Positions 35,900-45,753 of a stretch of 64,000 nt of DNA are shown here, piece after piece; the first letter of the stretch is position 1; each line of letters opens with the position of its first letter. Where the stretch lies: contig NZ_CP107785.1 of assembly GCF_036345915.1 (NCBI RefSeq), positions 4,960,001 through 5,024,000 on the forward strand, read 5' to 3'. Position numbers and translations under genes: made by a program. The stretch is from Nocardia sp. NBC_00565. GTDB taxonomy: Bacteria > Actinomycetota > Actinomycetes > Mycobacteriales > Mycobacteriaceae. The notes beneath the pieces are model-generated. The model was not told the DNA's origin, searched no databases, and saw only the letters and a list, made by a program, of their open reading frames with translations.

Positions 35900-36208
35900 C
35901 TACCCGCCGATCCCCGGCGAGGGGAGATCTGCCATGTTGAGCAGGGCCGTCCAGAAGTCTTCGCGAACCGCGTCCCACAAGTCGCCATGCTCGGAAAGCA
36001 ACTCCCGAGCGTCGGCGAGATCCGGGTATCCGTCGAACATGATCGTGCCGGGCTGCGCGTCGGGCAGCTTAGTGCGCGATGGGAGGCGGTATGCGGTGAA
36101 CGCTTCGCCGGTGAGCTGCACGCGCAGTATGCGGGCGGCGCGGTCGACGAACTGCCACACCGCGACCTTTCCTGGTATCGCGGTGGTGTGCAACGGGTTT
36201 CGTTTCAT
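35900..36208 (-). CDS. Hypothetical protein, third gene of a small-gene operon
   Basis: A 102-residue protein from ATG 36208, with GAGGGG upstream, overlapping the previous stop by ATGA. Mixed alpha/beta with KVAVWQFVDRAARILRVQL and LSEHGDLWDAVREDFW. Unknown family. The coupling suggests the products act together. Confidence 0.6.
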   Translation of the reverse strand: MKRNPLHTTAIPGKVAVWQFVDRAARILRVQLTGEAFTAYRLPSRTKLPDAQPGTIMFDGYPDLADARELLSEHGDLWDAVREDFWTALLNMADLPSPGIGG

Positions 36209-36405
36209 GCTGTCCCCTCGGGCTGGTTCATTGCCCCAGATGGTGGGGGAGATGACACCCCGCCACCGGGCCGTTCGGTATTGGTCCACTCGTATGTGTG
36301 GAGGGCTTCGAGGTAGCGCTGCATCACCTCGGTCGGTACATCGCAGTAGATCGAGCGTGGCGGCCCGACGAATGCGGATCGTTTCGGCAGTCCTCTGGCG
36401 GTCAT
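36205..36405 (-). CDS. Hypothetical small protein, second gene of a small-gene operon
   Basis: The protein has 66 residues from ATG 36405, overlapping by ATGA with the gene before and the gene after. The first half has IYCDVPTEVMQRYLEAL; the end is Gly/Pro-rich and probably disordered. Unknown. Confidence 0.55.
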   Translation of the reverse strand: MTARGLPKRSAFVGPPRSIYCDVPTEVMQRYLEALHTYEWTNTERPGGGVSSPPPSGAMNQPEGTA

Positions 36406-36758
36406 CGCACAGCACTCGCATCGGGAACGGCGTGCCCGGCGTCGACCAGGGTCCAGAACGCCTGGTACTTGGCGACGCACAGGTCGGTGCGGCATTCGCA
36501 ATGCCGTTGCACTTCGGTGTGCGCCTGCTCCGGGATGTACGGCTCGGACTGTGAGTGATGCGACGGTTCGAGCGCCCACGAATCAGTTCGCACGGCGTCC
36601 TCGGCGGCAACGCGATCGAGAATGTCGATGCTCGACACGGCACCGTCGGGTAGGGCGTCGTCGCGGTCTGTCAGGTAGGGCAGGCCATATCGGAAGGCCC
36701 ACCATACGACAGCAATCGCGGCATAGAGGACGATCAAAGCCATCAGTTCTACTGCCAT
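36402..36758 (-). CDS. Hypothetical membrane-anchored protein, first gene of a small-gene operon
   Basis: This is a 118-residue protein from ATG 36758, GAGGGG upstream. An N-terminal membrane helix (MALIVLYAAIAVVWWAF) precedes a cytoplasmic part with CECRTDLC, a four-Cys-like cluster that could bind metal. First of four genes linked by ATGA overlaps, divergent from the XRE regulator. Confidence 0.6.
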   Translation of the reverse strand: MAVELMALIVLYAAIAVVWWAFRYGLPYLTDRDDALPDGAVSSIDILDRVAAEDAVRTDSWALEPSHHSQSEPYIPEQAHTEVQRHCECRTDLCVAKYQAFWTLVDAGHAVPDASAVR

Positions 36759-36869
36759 GGTTGGCACCCCTCGCGTGTTCCGGCTGGCGTGCACTCGGCG
36801 CCGGGGATGAGGGCCTCATCGACCCGGCGCCGGGTGCCATAAAAGCGTCAACCCTGGAGGACAGACGAA

Positions 36870-36888
36870 GTGCCACAGTTTGTGGCAC
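36870..36888. promoter_or_regulatory. Perfect palindrome between the small-gene operon and the XRE gene
   Basis: GTGCCACA (36870-36877), GTT, TGTGGCAC (36881-36888). It lies about 45 bases before the XRE start and 112 bases before the operon start, so it is a likely operator for the regulator acting on both directions. Confidence 0.65.
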
Positions 36889-36932
36889 GCTTGGCATCAC
36901 GGGCACTGTCCAATGGGGATGTGGTGATAACG

Positions 36933-38144
36933 ATGACCCAAACGGCCGCCGGAGTCGGCGATCGCGTCCGCGAACGACGCAAGCTCGCCGGATTGACACA
37001 AAGGCAATTCGCGGAGCGATCCAGCATCTCGATATCGCTGATCAGGAAGGTTGAGCAGGGCGACAAGCCCGCGAGTCCGGCCTTCATCAGCGCCGCGGCC
37101 CGAGCGCTCAAGACCGGCATCGATGACCTGACCGATCAACCGTTTCCTCGCAATACACGCGATGAGCAGTTCGTCCATTCCGGTATCTCCGACATCAGGC
37201 GTGAACTCGCCTCATATCGGATCGAGCCGTTCGGCGACATCACGCCCCGACCGATTGACGAACTCGCCAACGAGGTGGCGACCGCGTCGGCATACCGGCA
37301 CGGCACCAAGCTGGGCGAGCTGGGCCGTATGCTGCCCGGACTGCTGGCCGACCTACGTACGGCCTGGTACTCAACCGACGAGATCCGTGAGCTGGAACGG
37401 ATCTTCGCGCTCGCCGCCGAGGCGTACGCCGCCACCTCGCAAGTCGTATACAGGCTCGGTTATATCGACCTCAGCAGTATGGCGGTCGAACGGTACGAGT
37501 GGGCCGCAGCCCAGTCCGGTGACGAGCTGATGGTTCTCGCCGGGGACTACCAGCGCGCCGGCGAGCTGATCATGGGCGCGGATTGGAATGCCGCCGGACG
37601 ACTGCTCGAGGGTAGTCGTTCGCGCATCGAGGACCAGCTCGGCGACGGCGACCCAGGGGTACTGAGCATGTGGGGGAACCTGCATCTCAAGAGCGGGCTC
37701 GCTGCCGCGCGCGCCGGACGTCGCGATGTCGCCGACGCGCACCTTGCCGAGGCCGCCGAGACCGCAGCGCGTATCGGTGAGGACCGCAATGACTACCAGT
37801 TGTGCTTCGGGCCAACGAATGTCGATATCTGGCGGGTTGGGCTGGCAGTAGAGGGGATGGACGGCACGGAAGCGGTCAAACGGTCGAAGACGATCAAACT
37901 GCCCCCGCAGACGCCGCGTGAGCGCGCGGGACACCACTACATCGATCTGGCCAGGGGCTTCCTACTGCACGGCGATCGGGAGGGCGCCCTGCATTCGTTG
38001 CAGATAGCCAAACGTATCGCGCCAACTCAGACCCGCTATCACCCGCAAGTGCACGAAACGGTGCGACAGTTGGCCCGCGACGACGCCCGCAGCACAGAAA
38101 CCATCCGCGGATTCGCAGCATGGTGTGGTCTAACGTCATTCTGA
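36933..38144 (+). CDS. XRE-family regulator with TPR-like C-terminal domain
   Basis: The protein has 403 residues from ATG 36933; two GTG codons at 36921 and 36924 are alternatives. HTH_XRE is at about 5-65 (VRERRKLAGLTQRQFAERSSISISLIRKVEQG). Residues 130-380 are helical repeats of TPR type. This architecture is common in Streptomyces and Nocardia, often beside small genes of unknown role, with control of the divergent operon proposed. A strong terminator follows at 38158. Confidence 0.85.
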   Translation: MTQTAAGVGDRVRERRKLAGLTQRQFAERSSISISLIRKVEQGDKPASPAFISAAARALKTGIDDLTDQPFPRNTRDEQFVHSGISDIRRELASYRIEPFGDITPRPIDELANEVATASAYRHGTKLGELGRMLPGLLADLRTAWYSTDEIRELERIFALAAEAYAATSQVVYRLGYIDLSSMAVERYEWAAAQSGDELMVLAGDYQRAGELIMGADWNAAGRLLEGSRSRIEDQLGDGDPGVLSMWGNLHLKSGLAAARAGRRDVADAHLAEAAETAARIGEDRNDYQLCFGPTNVDIWRVGLAVEGMDGTEAVKRSKTIKLPPQTPRERAGHHYIDLARGFLLHGDREGALHSLQIAKRIAPTQTRYHPQVHETVRQLARDDARSTETIRGFAAWCGLTSF

Positions 38145-38157
38145 GCACTTGACTCAA

Positions 38158-38190
38158 CCGCCCGGCCTCTTCGGAGACCGGGCGGCTTTT
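38158..38190 (+). terminator. Intrinsic terminator with TTCG loop
   Basis: CCGCCCGGCCTC (38158-38169), loop TTCG, GAGACCGGGCGG (38174-38185), one mismatch, then CTTTT. Starts 13 bases after the XRE stop. Confidence 0.85.
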
Positions 38191-38220
38191 GCATACGGGG
38201 CTCGCGTCGTGCGTCTGGGC

Positions 38221-38442
38221 TCAGCTACCGACGACTTCCCAGCGGGCGTTTTCGGCGGCGGGCGACGGCTTGACGTTCCACAGGTGCAGCGTGTAATCGC
38301 CGTCTTTCAGCTTCGCCTCGCTCTTGTAGTCGGACTCATATCGGCGATGTACAGCGCGAACGGGCGTGCGCCGAGGTCGGTGGACTTGGGCGCCGCGGCG
38401 CCCCCGAAATCTCAAGCGGACCATCGATCTCCAGCGGATCAT
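38221..38442 (-). pseudogene. Frameshifted remnant of a small gene
   Basis: The last 36 residues of this 73-codon frame read as normal protein (SEAKLKDGDYTLHLWNVKP), while the first half is Arg-rich nonsense. Reading the upstream part in the other two frames restores plausible segments (DPLEIDGPLEISG and AAAPKSTDLGARPFALYIADM), so two frameshifts probably separate pieces of one gene. Original function unknown. Confidence 0.5.
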
Positions 38443-38815
38443 GGTCTGTGTCGTATTCAGATAGGTACGTCTGCATACGTCAGAAACTGGACGATCTGTT
38501 GCCCGCAGGCCGGCCAGATCGTCGATCTACTCGGCGAAGATCTTGCGTGGACATTCCGGTACCGCGCATCAAAATCCCCTGCCCCGCAACCGGATACAAA
38601 CCGATCGGCCGCTGATGTAGCTTCGCCGCGGCGTATGTGCGGCGCTGGCAGCACAACCAGAATTGAGTTGACGAATGTGTTGGGAACGACTGGCTGAAGC
38701 TGCGATTGAATACGAAGACTTGGTCCCCGAGAGGTCAGCAGGGTGCCGACGGCTGCCCCGCGGGCCAAGGCAAGACACCTGGGAAACCTTTCGACGGAAG
38801 CCTCGATGCGCTGAA
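38443..38815. other. Non-coding stretch before the methylase gene end
   Basis: About 370 bases with no convincing gene on either strand, between the remnant and the stop of the large methylase gene. Confidence 0.5.
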
Positions 38816-41800
38816 CTATGGCAGGTCGTGGCGGTTCCCTCCTCCTGCACGTATGTCGGACAGTGCCGTCCAGCCAGTGCCGCCCTTGGCGATTGCGGCC
38901 GCCATGCGGTCGTAGGCGTCGAGGACTAGGCGGCGGGTGCGGTATTCGCCGAAGTCTCGTTCCTCGTATTTGCGTACGACGGTGAAGGAGTCAAGTACGT
39001 GCACCGCTTCGGTGCGGGACAGTCCGTACACATGAAGGAAGGCGGCATCGAGGTCAGCCCGAAGCAATTCCCGACGCTCGACATCCCACTGGAATGGCGC
39101 GCCGTCGTCACCGAGCTCGATCGCGTATGGCTTCAATCGCCATGAGGTATAGGATAATTCGAGCACATAGGGGCAGACCCATTGGGTGAGGGTGAGGTCG
39201 GGCTGCCAGGGAGCAGGCCGGGCGAAGATGGACGGTGTGGGGCAGGCGAGTTGCTTCACAATGAAGTACTTCATCCCGGCACCGCTGAGCTTCTGCCGTG
39301 CAATGTAGTCGAACGCCATACTCGACCACACTGCGTGCAACAGCGGACCATTGCCGTGAATCACGGGAAACGCGAGGGGAAACTTATCCCCAACTGCACT
39401 TATCGGTAGGACTGATGGCGCGAAGGTACGGTAGTCAGTGGTTCGTGCGATATCACGCCACCCCAAAAGCCAGTCCCGATCCCACTTCTCGGCCAGTTTC
39501 GCGGTGACCTTGGTTCGGTCGATCCAGTAGCGGGCGAGCGGTTCGATACTCGGATCGTTGTGCTGAGTTTCCGTCAACCTGGGCAGCGTGCCTTTGTTGA
39601 TTTGCGCTTGGGTGGAACCGAGGTAGGTGCCGAATCGATGGTCGAAGTGACTAAGCATCTTTGCTTCGTACAGCGGCACGTACTCTTTGCCGTAGCCTTC
39701 GTAGGACCAGCCGTTGAATTGAGCATCCGCCAGATCGTTAGGTTGTCGGAATAGCTCCGAATCGGTAGCCATATCAAAGGCACGAGCAAAATTAGAGTTG
39801 AGGCCCCAAGGGTCTCCATCTGGATCGTTGTCGCGGATCAGAATGGGGTGCCGCCGGTAGATGCCGAGGGTGATATCGGCGTCGATGCGCGTTCGGAACA
39901 TCGGCAAAGTGCCGGTGTTCGGGTTTATCGCGAGGACTTCAGCAGGTGTGAGCTCGAACTTGCGCGACGGCACGTCGACGATATGCCGAACAAGGAAGGC
40001 GAATCGGGTTGTATCGACCTTGCGCTCTCTGCCGGTCAAGGCGGTGACCGCGAATCTGGGTCGATTGTTCACATCCTTGAAGATCTTCGCTTCGTTTTCG
40101 AAATCGTAGAACGCCAGTAGCCGATTAGTACGTAGAGTGTCAGAGAAGAAGGGCGCGGTTGTATTGTCGGTCGCTAGACCTGTGGGGGTAATGATGCCGA
40201 CCGTGCCAGTCGGCCCGGCGACGGTGCGCAGGGTTTCTGCGAACACGCTGTACGTGTTGACGTCGCCTTGGCCGGTGAGCGGATAGCGGCCACTCTTGAG
40301 CAACAGGTGCGCGGTACCGTCGGATTGGCGAATCGCGTCCCGGTACGCCTGATGCAGAGTGGGATCCGACACTGCCAGGTCTACGATCATGGTCTTACGG
40401 ATAGCGGCGGTCTTGGCGGTTTCGATATCCGTGCGGCCAAGGTTGCCGAAGAACTCTTTGTCTTGGATCTTGACTCGTTCCCATGGAGGGTTGCCGAGGA
40501 CGCAAGAGAAGCCGCCCGTCCAGCCGGTATCGACGTCGCCGCCGTTGGCGGGGGCGGTGAAGATGCCCGGAAATTCGAGATGCCAATGGAAGAATCGGTA
40601 TTGGCGGGCGAGCGTGTTGATCTGCGCGATGACGGTCTCCGGTACGGATCCCGGGTCCTCCGCGAGGCGGCGCAGGGTGTCGTGAGTGATGCCCTGCCCG
40701 GAGTCCTTGGTTTTGGATTGGACGAAGGCTGCGCACCAGGCGTCCGCGGCGAGCTTGGCGGCAAGCAGATCCGGGTCGATCTCTAGGGCACGCCACGCAT
40801 CGGCTCGGGCCCGCACCCGGCTCAGATTACCGGCGTGGCCGGCGTCGGCATCGCGGGCTTTCTTGGTGAACGCGGTGGTTTCGACGTTGAGGGTCTCCGG
40901 CCCGAAGCTGAGGGTGAGCTGGTCGACGTCGGCGTTGCGCTCGGACTTGTTGCGGGCCTTGAGTTTACTGGTCCACCCTTTGTCGTCGTCGCCGAGCACC
41001 GTGAAGGCCGAATCGGGAATGTTGTCGCGCAACAGCTTCGGCGTAGTACCGAGCAGCGCGTTGCCGACGCGGAAGTGGGCGTCGAGAAATGGGAACGGAC
41101 GCTCGGCGTCGAACGCTTCGAGCCACAGGGCGACCTTGGTGATTTCGATGGCGAGGTCGTTGAGGTCGACACCGTAGACGCAGTGTTCGATGACGTCGGC
41201 GGTAGCGGCACGCAGTGCAGCTGGGTTCGGTTCGGTGTCTCCGGTCCGCACTGTCGCCACGGCGGAGGCGATACGACGTGCCGCCGCAACAACGAAATGT
41301 CCACTGCCGCATGCGGGATCAATAACCGTCAGGGCCAGCAGGGCGTGTTCGGCGTCGGCCGTGCGCAGTGCCTCGTCGATCAGCGGGTCGAGGGCTTCGT
41401 CGAGAACAAGATCGATCAACTCGGACGGGGTGTAGTACGAACCGGATTTCTTTCGATCGTTACCTGCAGCGAGGTCGAGGGTAAAGGTGCGGGCGGCGGG
41501 GGTGTAGCGCGGTGTGTATGCCAGCAGTCCCTCGTACATGCCGCCGAGTTCCTCGCTGTCGAGGTTGCGGTAGTCCACGGGGCGGGGTGTGCCGGTGACT
41601 GGGTCATCGATCTGTGCGAGGGCCCGGATCGCCGCGAGGAGTGCATGGTTGGGCAACTGAGCACCGTTTAGGATGCTCAAAGCATCTCGGGCGAACAGTG
41701 AGGCTCCGAGTCCGCTCAGCCCCAGGGGCGGAAGTCCGTCGCCGGCTAGGGCGTCGGTGACGATCTGGTGCGCTTCCCAAAGGTCGGTGTGCCTGCTACC

Positions 41801-42895
41801 CGCGTGCGCGATGGACATCCGGCGCAGCCGGGCGGTCGAGAAGTGATCGGCGTAAAGATGACGGGCCTGGGTGTCTACGGTAGCGGTGTGCAGCAAATCG
41901 CGGTCTTCGGCGACGAATAACACAATCAGTCGATAGGCGATCCGCAGCAGGGCACGGTGTAGATCGCGGTCGGCGTGCGGTGCAACAGCCAGGGACTCGC
42001 GCAGAGCCGCGTTGGCTTGATGTGCGACGAATCCGGTACCGAGGTGTTGCAGCGCCTGCGCCACTCCTTGCTGCAGGGTGAGCAGGGCACGGGCGCCGTT
42101 GTCGATCGCTGTGACTCGCCATTTTTCGAGCCAGCAGCTCTCGGCACTCAGCGTGGGAGGTTCGGCTTCGACATCATCGGCGGCCGGGGCAGGTTCCTCG
42201 GCATGCGGGGAAAAGCGACTCGCGTGAGTGGTGAGGAACAGCAGCCTGAAGTCCGCGTAGCGCTGGTTGGTGAAGATGTCATCGAGATCGAACTCGACGT
42301 AGGACTGTTTCGACAACGTCGAGGCGTCGCGCAGCAGTCGCAGGGTCCTGCCGTTCGACAACAGCGCCCACAGCGCCCGGTCCTCGCGGTTGAGGTAGTC
42401 CTGCAGCATCGACTGCGGTGCACGGGCGGTCACGCTCGCGGTCTTGGTGTCGAGGGCGACACCGGCGCCGACAAGGTGGATCGGTGCCCACACTGCCGGA
42501 TTGGATGCGTCGGGCCAGGAGAGGCGGTGGGAAATCGTGAAGTGCGGCGCGGCGGTTTCGCCGAGGCCGGGCGCGACGTCCAAGCCAGCGGTAAGAACCT
42601 CGGGCCGACCCCACCCGAGTTCGTACAGCAGTGGCAGCAGCCATTTTTCGCGAGTCACCTTGGTGGCGGGGTCACCTGCGGGCAGGCGATCGAGGGCGCG
42701 TTCCCACTCGCGGTGAGTGGCGAGCATTGCTTCCCAAGCGCGGGCGATGGCCGCGTTGATCGTCATGCCAGGAGGCAGTTGGTAGTCGGTGGCGGTCTGT
42801 CTGGGCATTCGGAGTTCAGCGCCGAGGGATAGAGCTTCGCTCGGCAGAACCGTTCCGACGGTGCGGACGGACCGGAACGACGACAGCCCAGTCAC
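38816..42895 (-). CDS. Eco57I-type adenine-N6 DNA methyltransferase (DrmMI-like)
   Basis: The 1,359-residue protein has motif I DPACGSGHF near residue 522 and motif IV NPPW (VLGNPPWERVK) near 801; NPPW/NPPY marks N6-adenine methylases. The first 450 residues are helical and resemble the non-catalytic N-terminus of Eco57I-like and PglX-like methylases. The C-terminal 450 residues are probably a target recognition domain. No nuclease motif was seen in it. The start GTG 42895 overlaps the SNF2 gene stop by GTGA, so it is the third gene of a coupled set. In class 1 DISARM, drmMI is such a large methylase beside the SNF2 gene drmD; here it should mark host DNA. Confidence 0.87.
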   Translation of the reverse strand: MTGLSSFRSVRTVGTVLPSEALSLGAELRMPRQTATDYQLPPGMTINAAIARAWEAMLATHREWERALDRLPAGDPATKVTREKWLLPLLYELGWGRPEVLTAGLDVAPGLGETAAPHFTISHRLSWPDASNPAVWAPIHLVGAGVALDTKTASVTARAPQSMLQDYLNREDRALWALLSNGRTLRLLRDASTLSKQSYVEFDLDDIFTNQRYADFRLLFLTTHASRFSPHAEEPAPAADDVEAEPPTLSAESCWLEKWRVTAIDNGARALLTLQQGVAQALQHLGTGFVAHQANAALRESLAVAPHADRDLHRALLRIAYRLIVLFVAEDRDLLHTATVDTQARHLYADHFSTARLRRMSIAHAGSRHTDLWEAHQIVTDALAGDGLPPLGLSGLGASLFARDALSILNGAQLPNHALLAAIRALAQIDDPVTGTPRPVDYRNLDSEELGGMYEGLLAYTPRYTPAARTFTLDLAAGNDRKKSGSYYTPSELIDLVLDEALDPLIDEALRTADAEHALLALTVIDPACGSGHFVVAAARRIASAVATVRTGDTEPNPAALRAATADVIEHCVYGVDLNDLAIEITKVALWLEAFDAERPFPFLDAHFRVGNALLGTTPKLLRDNIPDSAFTVLGDDDKGWTSKLKARNKSERNADVDQLTLSFGPETLNVETTAFTKKARDADAGHAGNLSRVRARADAWRALEIDPDLLAAKLAADAWCAAFVQSKTKDSGQGITHDTLRRLAEDPGSVPETVIAQINTLARQYRFFHWHLEFPGIFTAPANGGDVDTGWTGGFSCVLGNPPWERVKIQDKEFFGNLGRTDIETAKTAAIRKTMIVDLAVSDPTLHQAYRDAIRQSDGTAHLLLKSGRYPLTGQGDVNTYSVFAETLRTVAGPTGTVGIITPTGLATDNTTAPFFSDTLRTNRLLAFYDFENEAKIFKDVNNRPRFAVTALTGRERKVDTTRFAFLVRHIVDVPSRKFELTPAEVLAINPNTGTLPMFRTRIDADITLGIYRRHPILIRDNDPDGDPWGLNSNFARAFDMATDSELFRQPNDLADAQFNGWSYEGYGKEYVPLYEAKMLSHFDHRFGTYLGSTQAQINKGTLPRLTETQHNDPSIEPLARYWIDRTKVTAKLAEKWDRDWLLGWRDIARTTDYRTFAPSVLPISAVGDKFPLAFPVIHGNGPLLHAVWSSMAFDYIARQKLSGAGMKYFIVKQLACPTPSIFARPAPWQPDLTLTQWVCPYVLELSYTSWRLKPYAIELGDDGAPFQWDVERRELLRADLDAAFLHVYGLSRTEAVHVLDSFTVVRKYEERDFGEYRTRRLVLDAYDRMAAAIAKGGTGWTALSDIRAGGGNRHDLP

Positions 42896-45753
42896 GAGCC
42901 ACTCCTGTCAGGCAGATAGACGTACACACCCAAGACGTCCGGCGGGGGCAGTAGGCGTGCCTTGACAGTGCGGCTGCTGGCCTTGCGCGCAGAACGCACC
43001 TTGCGATGGTCGTCGCAGATAGTCCCCGCGACGTGCTCACCGCGATCGAGCAGGTGGTTTGACACAGAATCGAGGCGGTCGAGGGCGCGACCGAGCTGAG
43101 TGCGGGCCAGTGCATCGGCGACGTTGCCGGTCGGGGCGAGCCGCAGGAGCGAGTCGACAGCGTCGTCGTCCAGCCACATGACCTCGTCGGCGCTGGCAGT
43201 GAAGGCAAGGAACCGGGCTTCTTCGGCCACCTGGGTGATGGTGGTGCGGGAACCGGGCAGCACGATCTCGAGTCGGAATCGCACGACCAACAGAGTGGTC
43301 ACTTTGTCGACGCCGATCGAGCGCATCACCCCAGCGCGTCGCGTTGGCCGCAGGGCAGGGGCCAGATCGGCGTCGAGTGCGGAATCGAGCACGTACCGCG
43401 CCAACGATTCCACCGCCGGGTCGGTGCGGGTCAGGACATTGTGGGTTGGCGGTACCGGGAATGAGCGGTGAAAGTGCAACCGGTGTTCTTTGACCGGAGG
43501 CAGCTGGTCGCGTACAGCGGGCGGCACGGTGTCGATGCGGGCGGTGAATCCGTCGTCGGTATCGCTTAGCTGCGCGGACAGCAAGGTCAGGGCATCGCGA
43601 GTGAATGTTTCAGCGTCGGCGGGTCCGCCGAGTGAGCGGCGTACCTCGGTCAAGGTTTCGGCGACCGCGTCGGGTTGCAATCCTGCCTGGCGGAATCGGG
43701 AACGGGAGGCTTTCTCCCGTTCTGCGGCGTCGATCCATTGCACGTCGACGGCTTCGGCCAGCGACGCGGAAGTGGCAGTCCCGAAGTCGAGCGCGAGTTG
43801 CTCGGTCTCGGTGCCGCGCAGCAGAAGTGATTCCCAGATCGCCTTCATGACAGTGGTCGAGTCGACTGGGACCGGGACCGAGACTCCGGTACTGCGGCGT
43901 ATGTTCTCGTGTCGCCGGATCAGCACTTGCAGGACAACCCCGTCGATGCCGTTGTCTTCGCCGTAGTAGGTGACGGCGCGGACGGTGTCGGCGCGTTGAC
44001 CGAATCGGTCGACACGACCTTCGCGCTGCTCATGGCGGGTCGGGTTCCAGGCGAGGTCATAGTGCACCACCGCAGTGAACCCATCCTGCAGGTTGATGCC
44101 CTCGGACATGCAGTCCGTGGCGACGAGCAGCCTCGGACCATCGTGCTGTGCCAACCCCCCGACCCGGTCCTCCCGTTCTTCTGGAGGCAGGATGCCGGTG
44201 ACCGCTTCGACGCGCAGGCCGGGGCGCTTCTTGACCAGGGCCGTGTGCAAGTGCTCAGCGAGGTATTCGGCGGTGGGAATGTAGCGGCAGAACACGATTG
44301 GGTGATATCCCGCCCCCAGCAGATCGCCGAGCAGCGGGATGAGCCGCCCGAGTTTGGCGTCGGCTTTGGGTCCCTTCAGCGCTGCTGCGGTAGCGGCGAG
44401 CGCACGCAAGCGCCGACGGGTGGCGCTGTCGGGAGTCTCTGGATCGGTGGTATCGGCACCGAGTGTGGTGTCCTCGCCCTCGAGTGCTTCGTCGAGATCA
44501 CCATCGAGCACCCGCGGAGCGGCGAGGGCATCAGCGTCGGCGACTGACTCAAGGGAGGTGAGCGTGGAACGGTTGAGTAGGGTCTGCTCCGCCGCAGCGG
44601 GGCTGGACGCGAGGCACCGCAGCAGGGCAATCGCCGACCACCACCGCACGCGTTGGTGCACAGTATTCAGCTTCGGATCGGCAACCTGCTCACGCACGAA
44701 CGTCATCACATCGTCGAACAGGGCGCGGTATTCCCGGGTGAGTTTGTAGCTGGTCTCGGTGGATTCCCGTTTCGGAAACGGGGTGTCCTCGTGCAGATAC
44801 GCGCGGATATCGGCGCGCTGGCGTTGAATCATGAACTTCGCGAGCAGTTTACGATCGTCTTCCCGGTCCCGCCCGGACAGGTCGGCCGGTAGCTCCGCGA
44901 GTTGAGTATCAAGGAGACCGATCAGAGACTGCCACGCGCTGTCGTCGCCGCTGTGCGGTGTTGCGGTCAACAGCAGCAGATGCCGGTTCGGGTCGTCGGC
45001 GATCTTGCGTAACAGCGTGTAGCGCAGGTGCGCCTGGGTGTTACCGACGGTGCTGGCCGCTACAGAGGTGTGGGCTTCGTCGACGATCACCAGTTCAGGG
45101 CAGTTGAGCGCGAATTCGTCACGGCGGCTGCGCTGTTTGATGAAGTCGGTGGAGATCACCAGATACGGGTAGTGCTCATAGACGTTGGAGCCCCATGGGA
45201 CTTTCAGCCGGTTCACCGTGGACGGCAAAAGCAGTTGTGCGTCGATGCCGAACTTTCGGCGCAGCTCGGCCTGCCATTGCGGTGCCAGCTGTGGCGAACA
45301 GAGCACTGCCAGTCGCTGGGCGTCACCGACGGCGAGTAGCTCAGCGGCGATCAAGCCGGCCTCGACGGTCTTGCCCACACCGACACCGTCCGCGATCAGC
45401 AGCCGTGTGGTGTCCTGTGCGGTGGCCATCATCAGCGGAACCAGCTGGTAGTTCCGCGGAGTGACGGCCAGGTTCGCAAATGATCGAAAAGGACCACCGG
45501 TAGCGCGGAACGACAGACGCAGAGCATCGCGGAGCAGTCGGGCGCGGGCGGCATCACCGCGGTCGTCAACGTCCGGCGGGGTGAACACCGCCGACGTGGG
45601 AGCGTCGAATTCGGGGAGCAATACGGTGGTTTCGTCCTCGCGGCCCCCCAGAGGGCGAGCCAGCACCAGACCATCGGGAGCACCGGGCAACACGAGCCAG
45701 TCCCGTCCACGGGCGCGCACCAGAGTTCCAGCCGGAAATTCGACAGTGGTCAT
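42892..45753 (-). CDS. SNF2-like helicase / ATPase (DrmD-like)
   Basis: This protein has 953 residues. SF2 motifs are ADGVGVGKTVEAG near 122-134 (motif I), VDEAH near 222 (motif II), LTATPH near 262 (motif III), and REGRVDRFGQ near 574-583 (motif VI), with the spacing of Snf2/RapA-type translocases. The C-terminal 300 residues have no assigned domain. Start ATG 45753 overlaps the stop of the helicase-DUF1998 gene (ATGA). In DISARM class 1 systems DrmD is this type of protein and is next to the methylase. It probably moves along or remodels DNA for the complex. Confidence 0.87.
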   Translation of the reverse strand: MTTVEFPAGTLVRARGRDWLVLPGAPDGLVLARPLGGREDETTVLLPEFDAPTSAVFTPPDVDDRGDAARARLLRDALRLSFRATGGPFRSFANLAVTPRNYQLVPLMMATAQDTTRLLIADGVGVGKTVEAGLIAAELLAVGDAQRLAVLCSPQLAPQWQAELRRKFGIDAQLLLPSTVNRLKVPWGSNVYEHYPYLVISTDFIKQRSRRDEFALNCPELVIVDEAHTSVAASTVGNTQAHLRYTLLRKIADDPNRHLLLLTATPHSGDDSAWQSLIGLLDTQLAELPADLSGRDREDDRKLLAKFMIQRQRADIRAYLHEDTPFPKRESTETSYKLTREYRALFDDVMTFVREQVADPKLNTVHQRVRWWSAIALLRCLASSPAAAEQTLLNRSTLTSLESVADADALAAPRVLDGDLDEALEGEDTTLGADTTDPETPDSATRRRLRALAATAAALKGPKADAKLGRLIPLLGDLLGAGYHPIVFCRYIPTAEYLAEHLHTALVKKRPGLRVEAVTGILPPEEREDRVGGLAQHDGPRLLVATDCMSEGINLQDGFTAVVHYDLAWNPTRHEQREGRVDRFGQRADTVRAVTYYGEDNGIDGVVLQVLIRRHENIRRSTGVSVPVPVDSTTVMKAIWESLLLRGTETEQLALDFGTATSASLAEAVDVQWIDAAEREKASRSRFRQAGLQPDAVAETLTEVRRSLGGPADAETFTRDALTLLSAQLSDTDDGFTARIDTVPPAVRDQLPPVKEHRLHFHRSFPVPPTHNVLTRTDPAVESLARYVLDSALDADLAPALRPTRRAGVMRSIGVDKVTTLLVVRFRLEIVLPGSRTTITQVAEEARFLAFTASADEVMWLDDDAVDSLLRLAPTGNVADALARTQLGRALDRLDSVSNHLLDRGEHVAGTICDDHRKVRSARKASSRTVKARLLPPPDVLGVYVYLPDRSGS

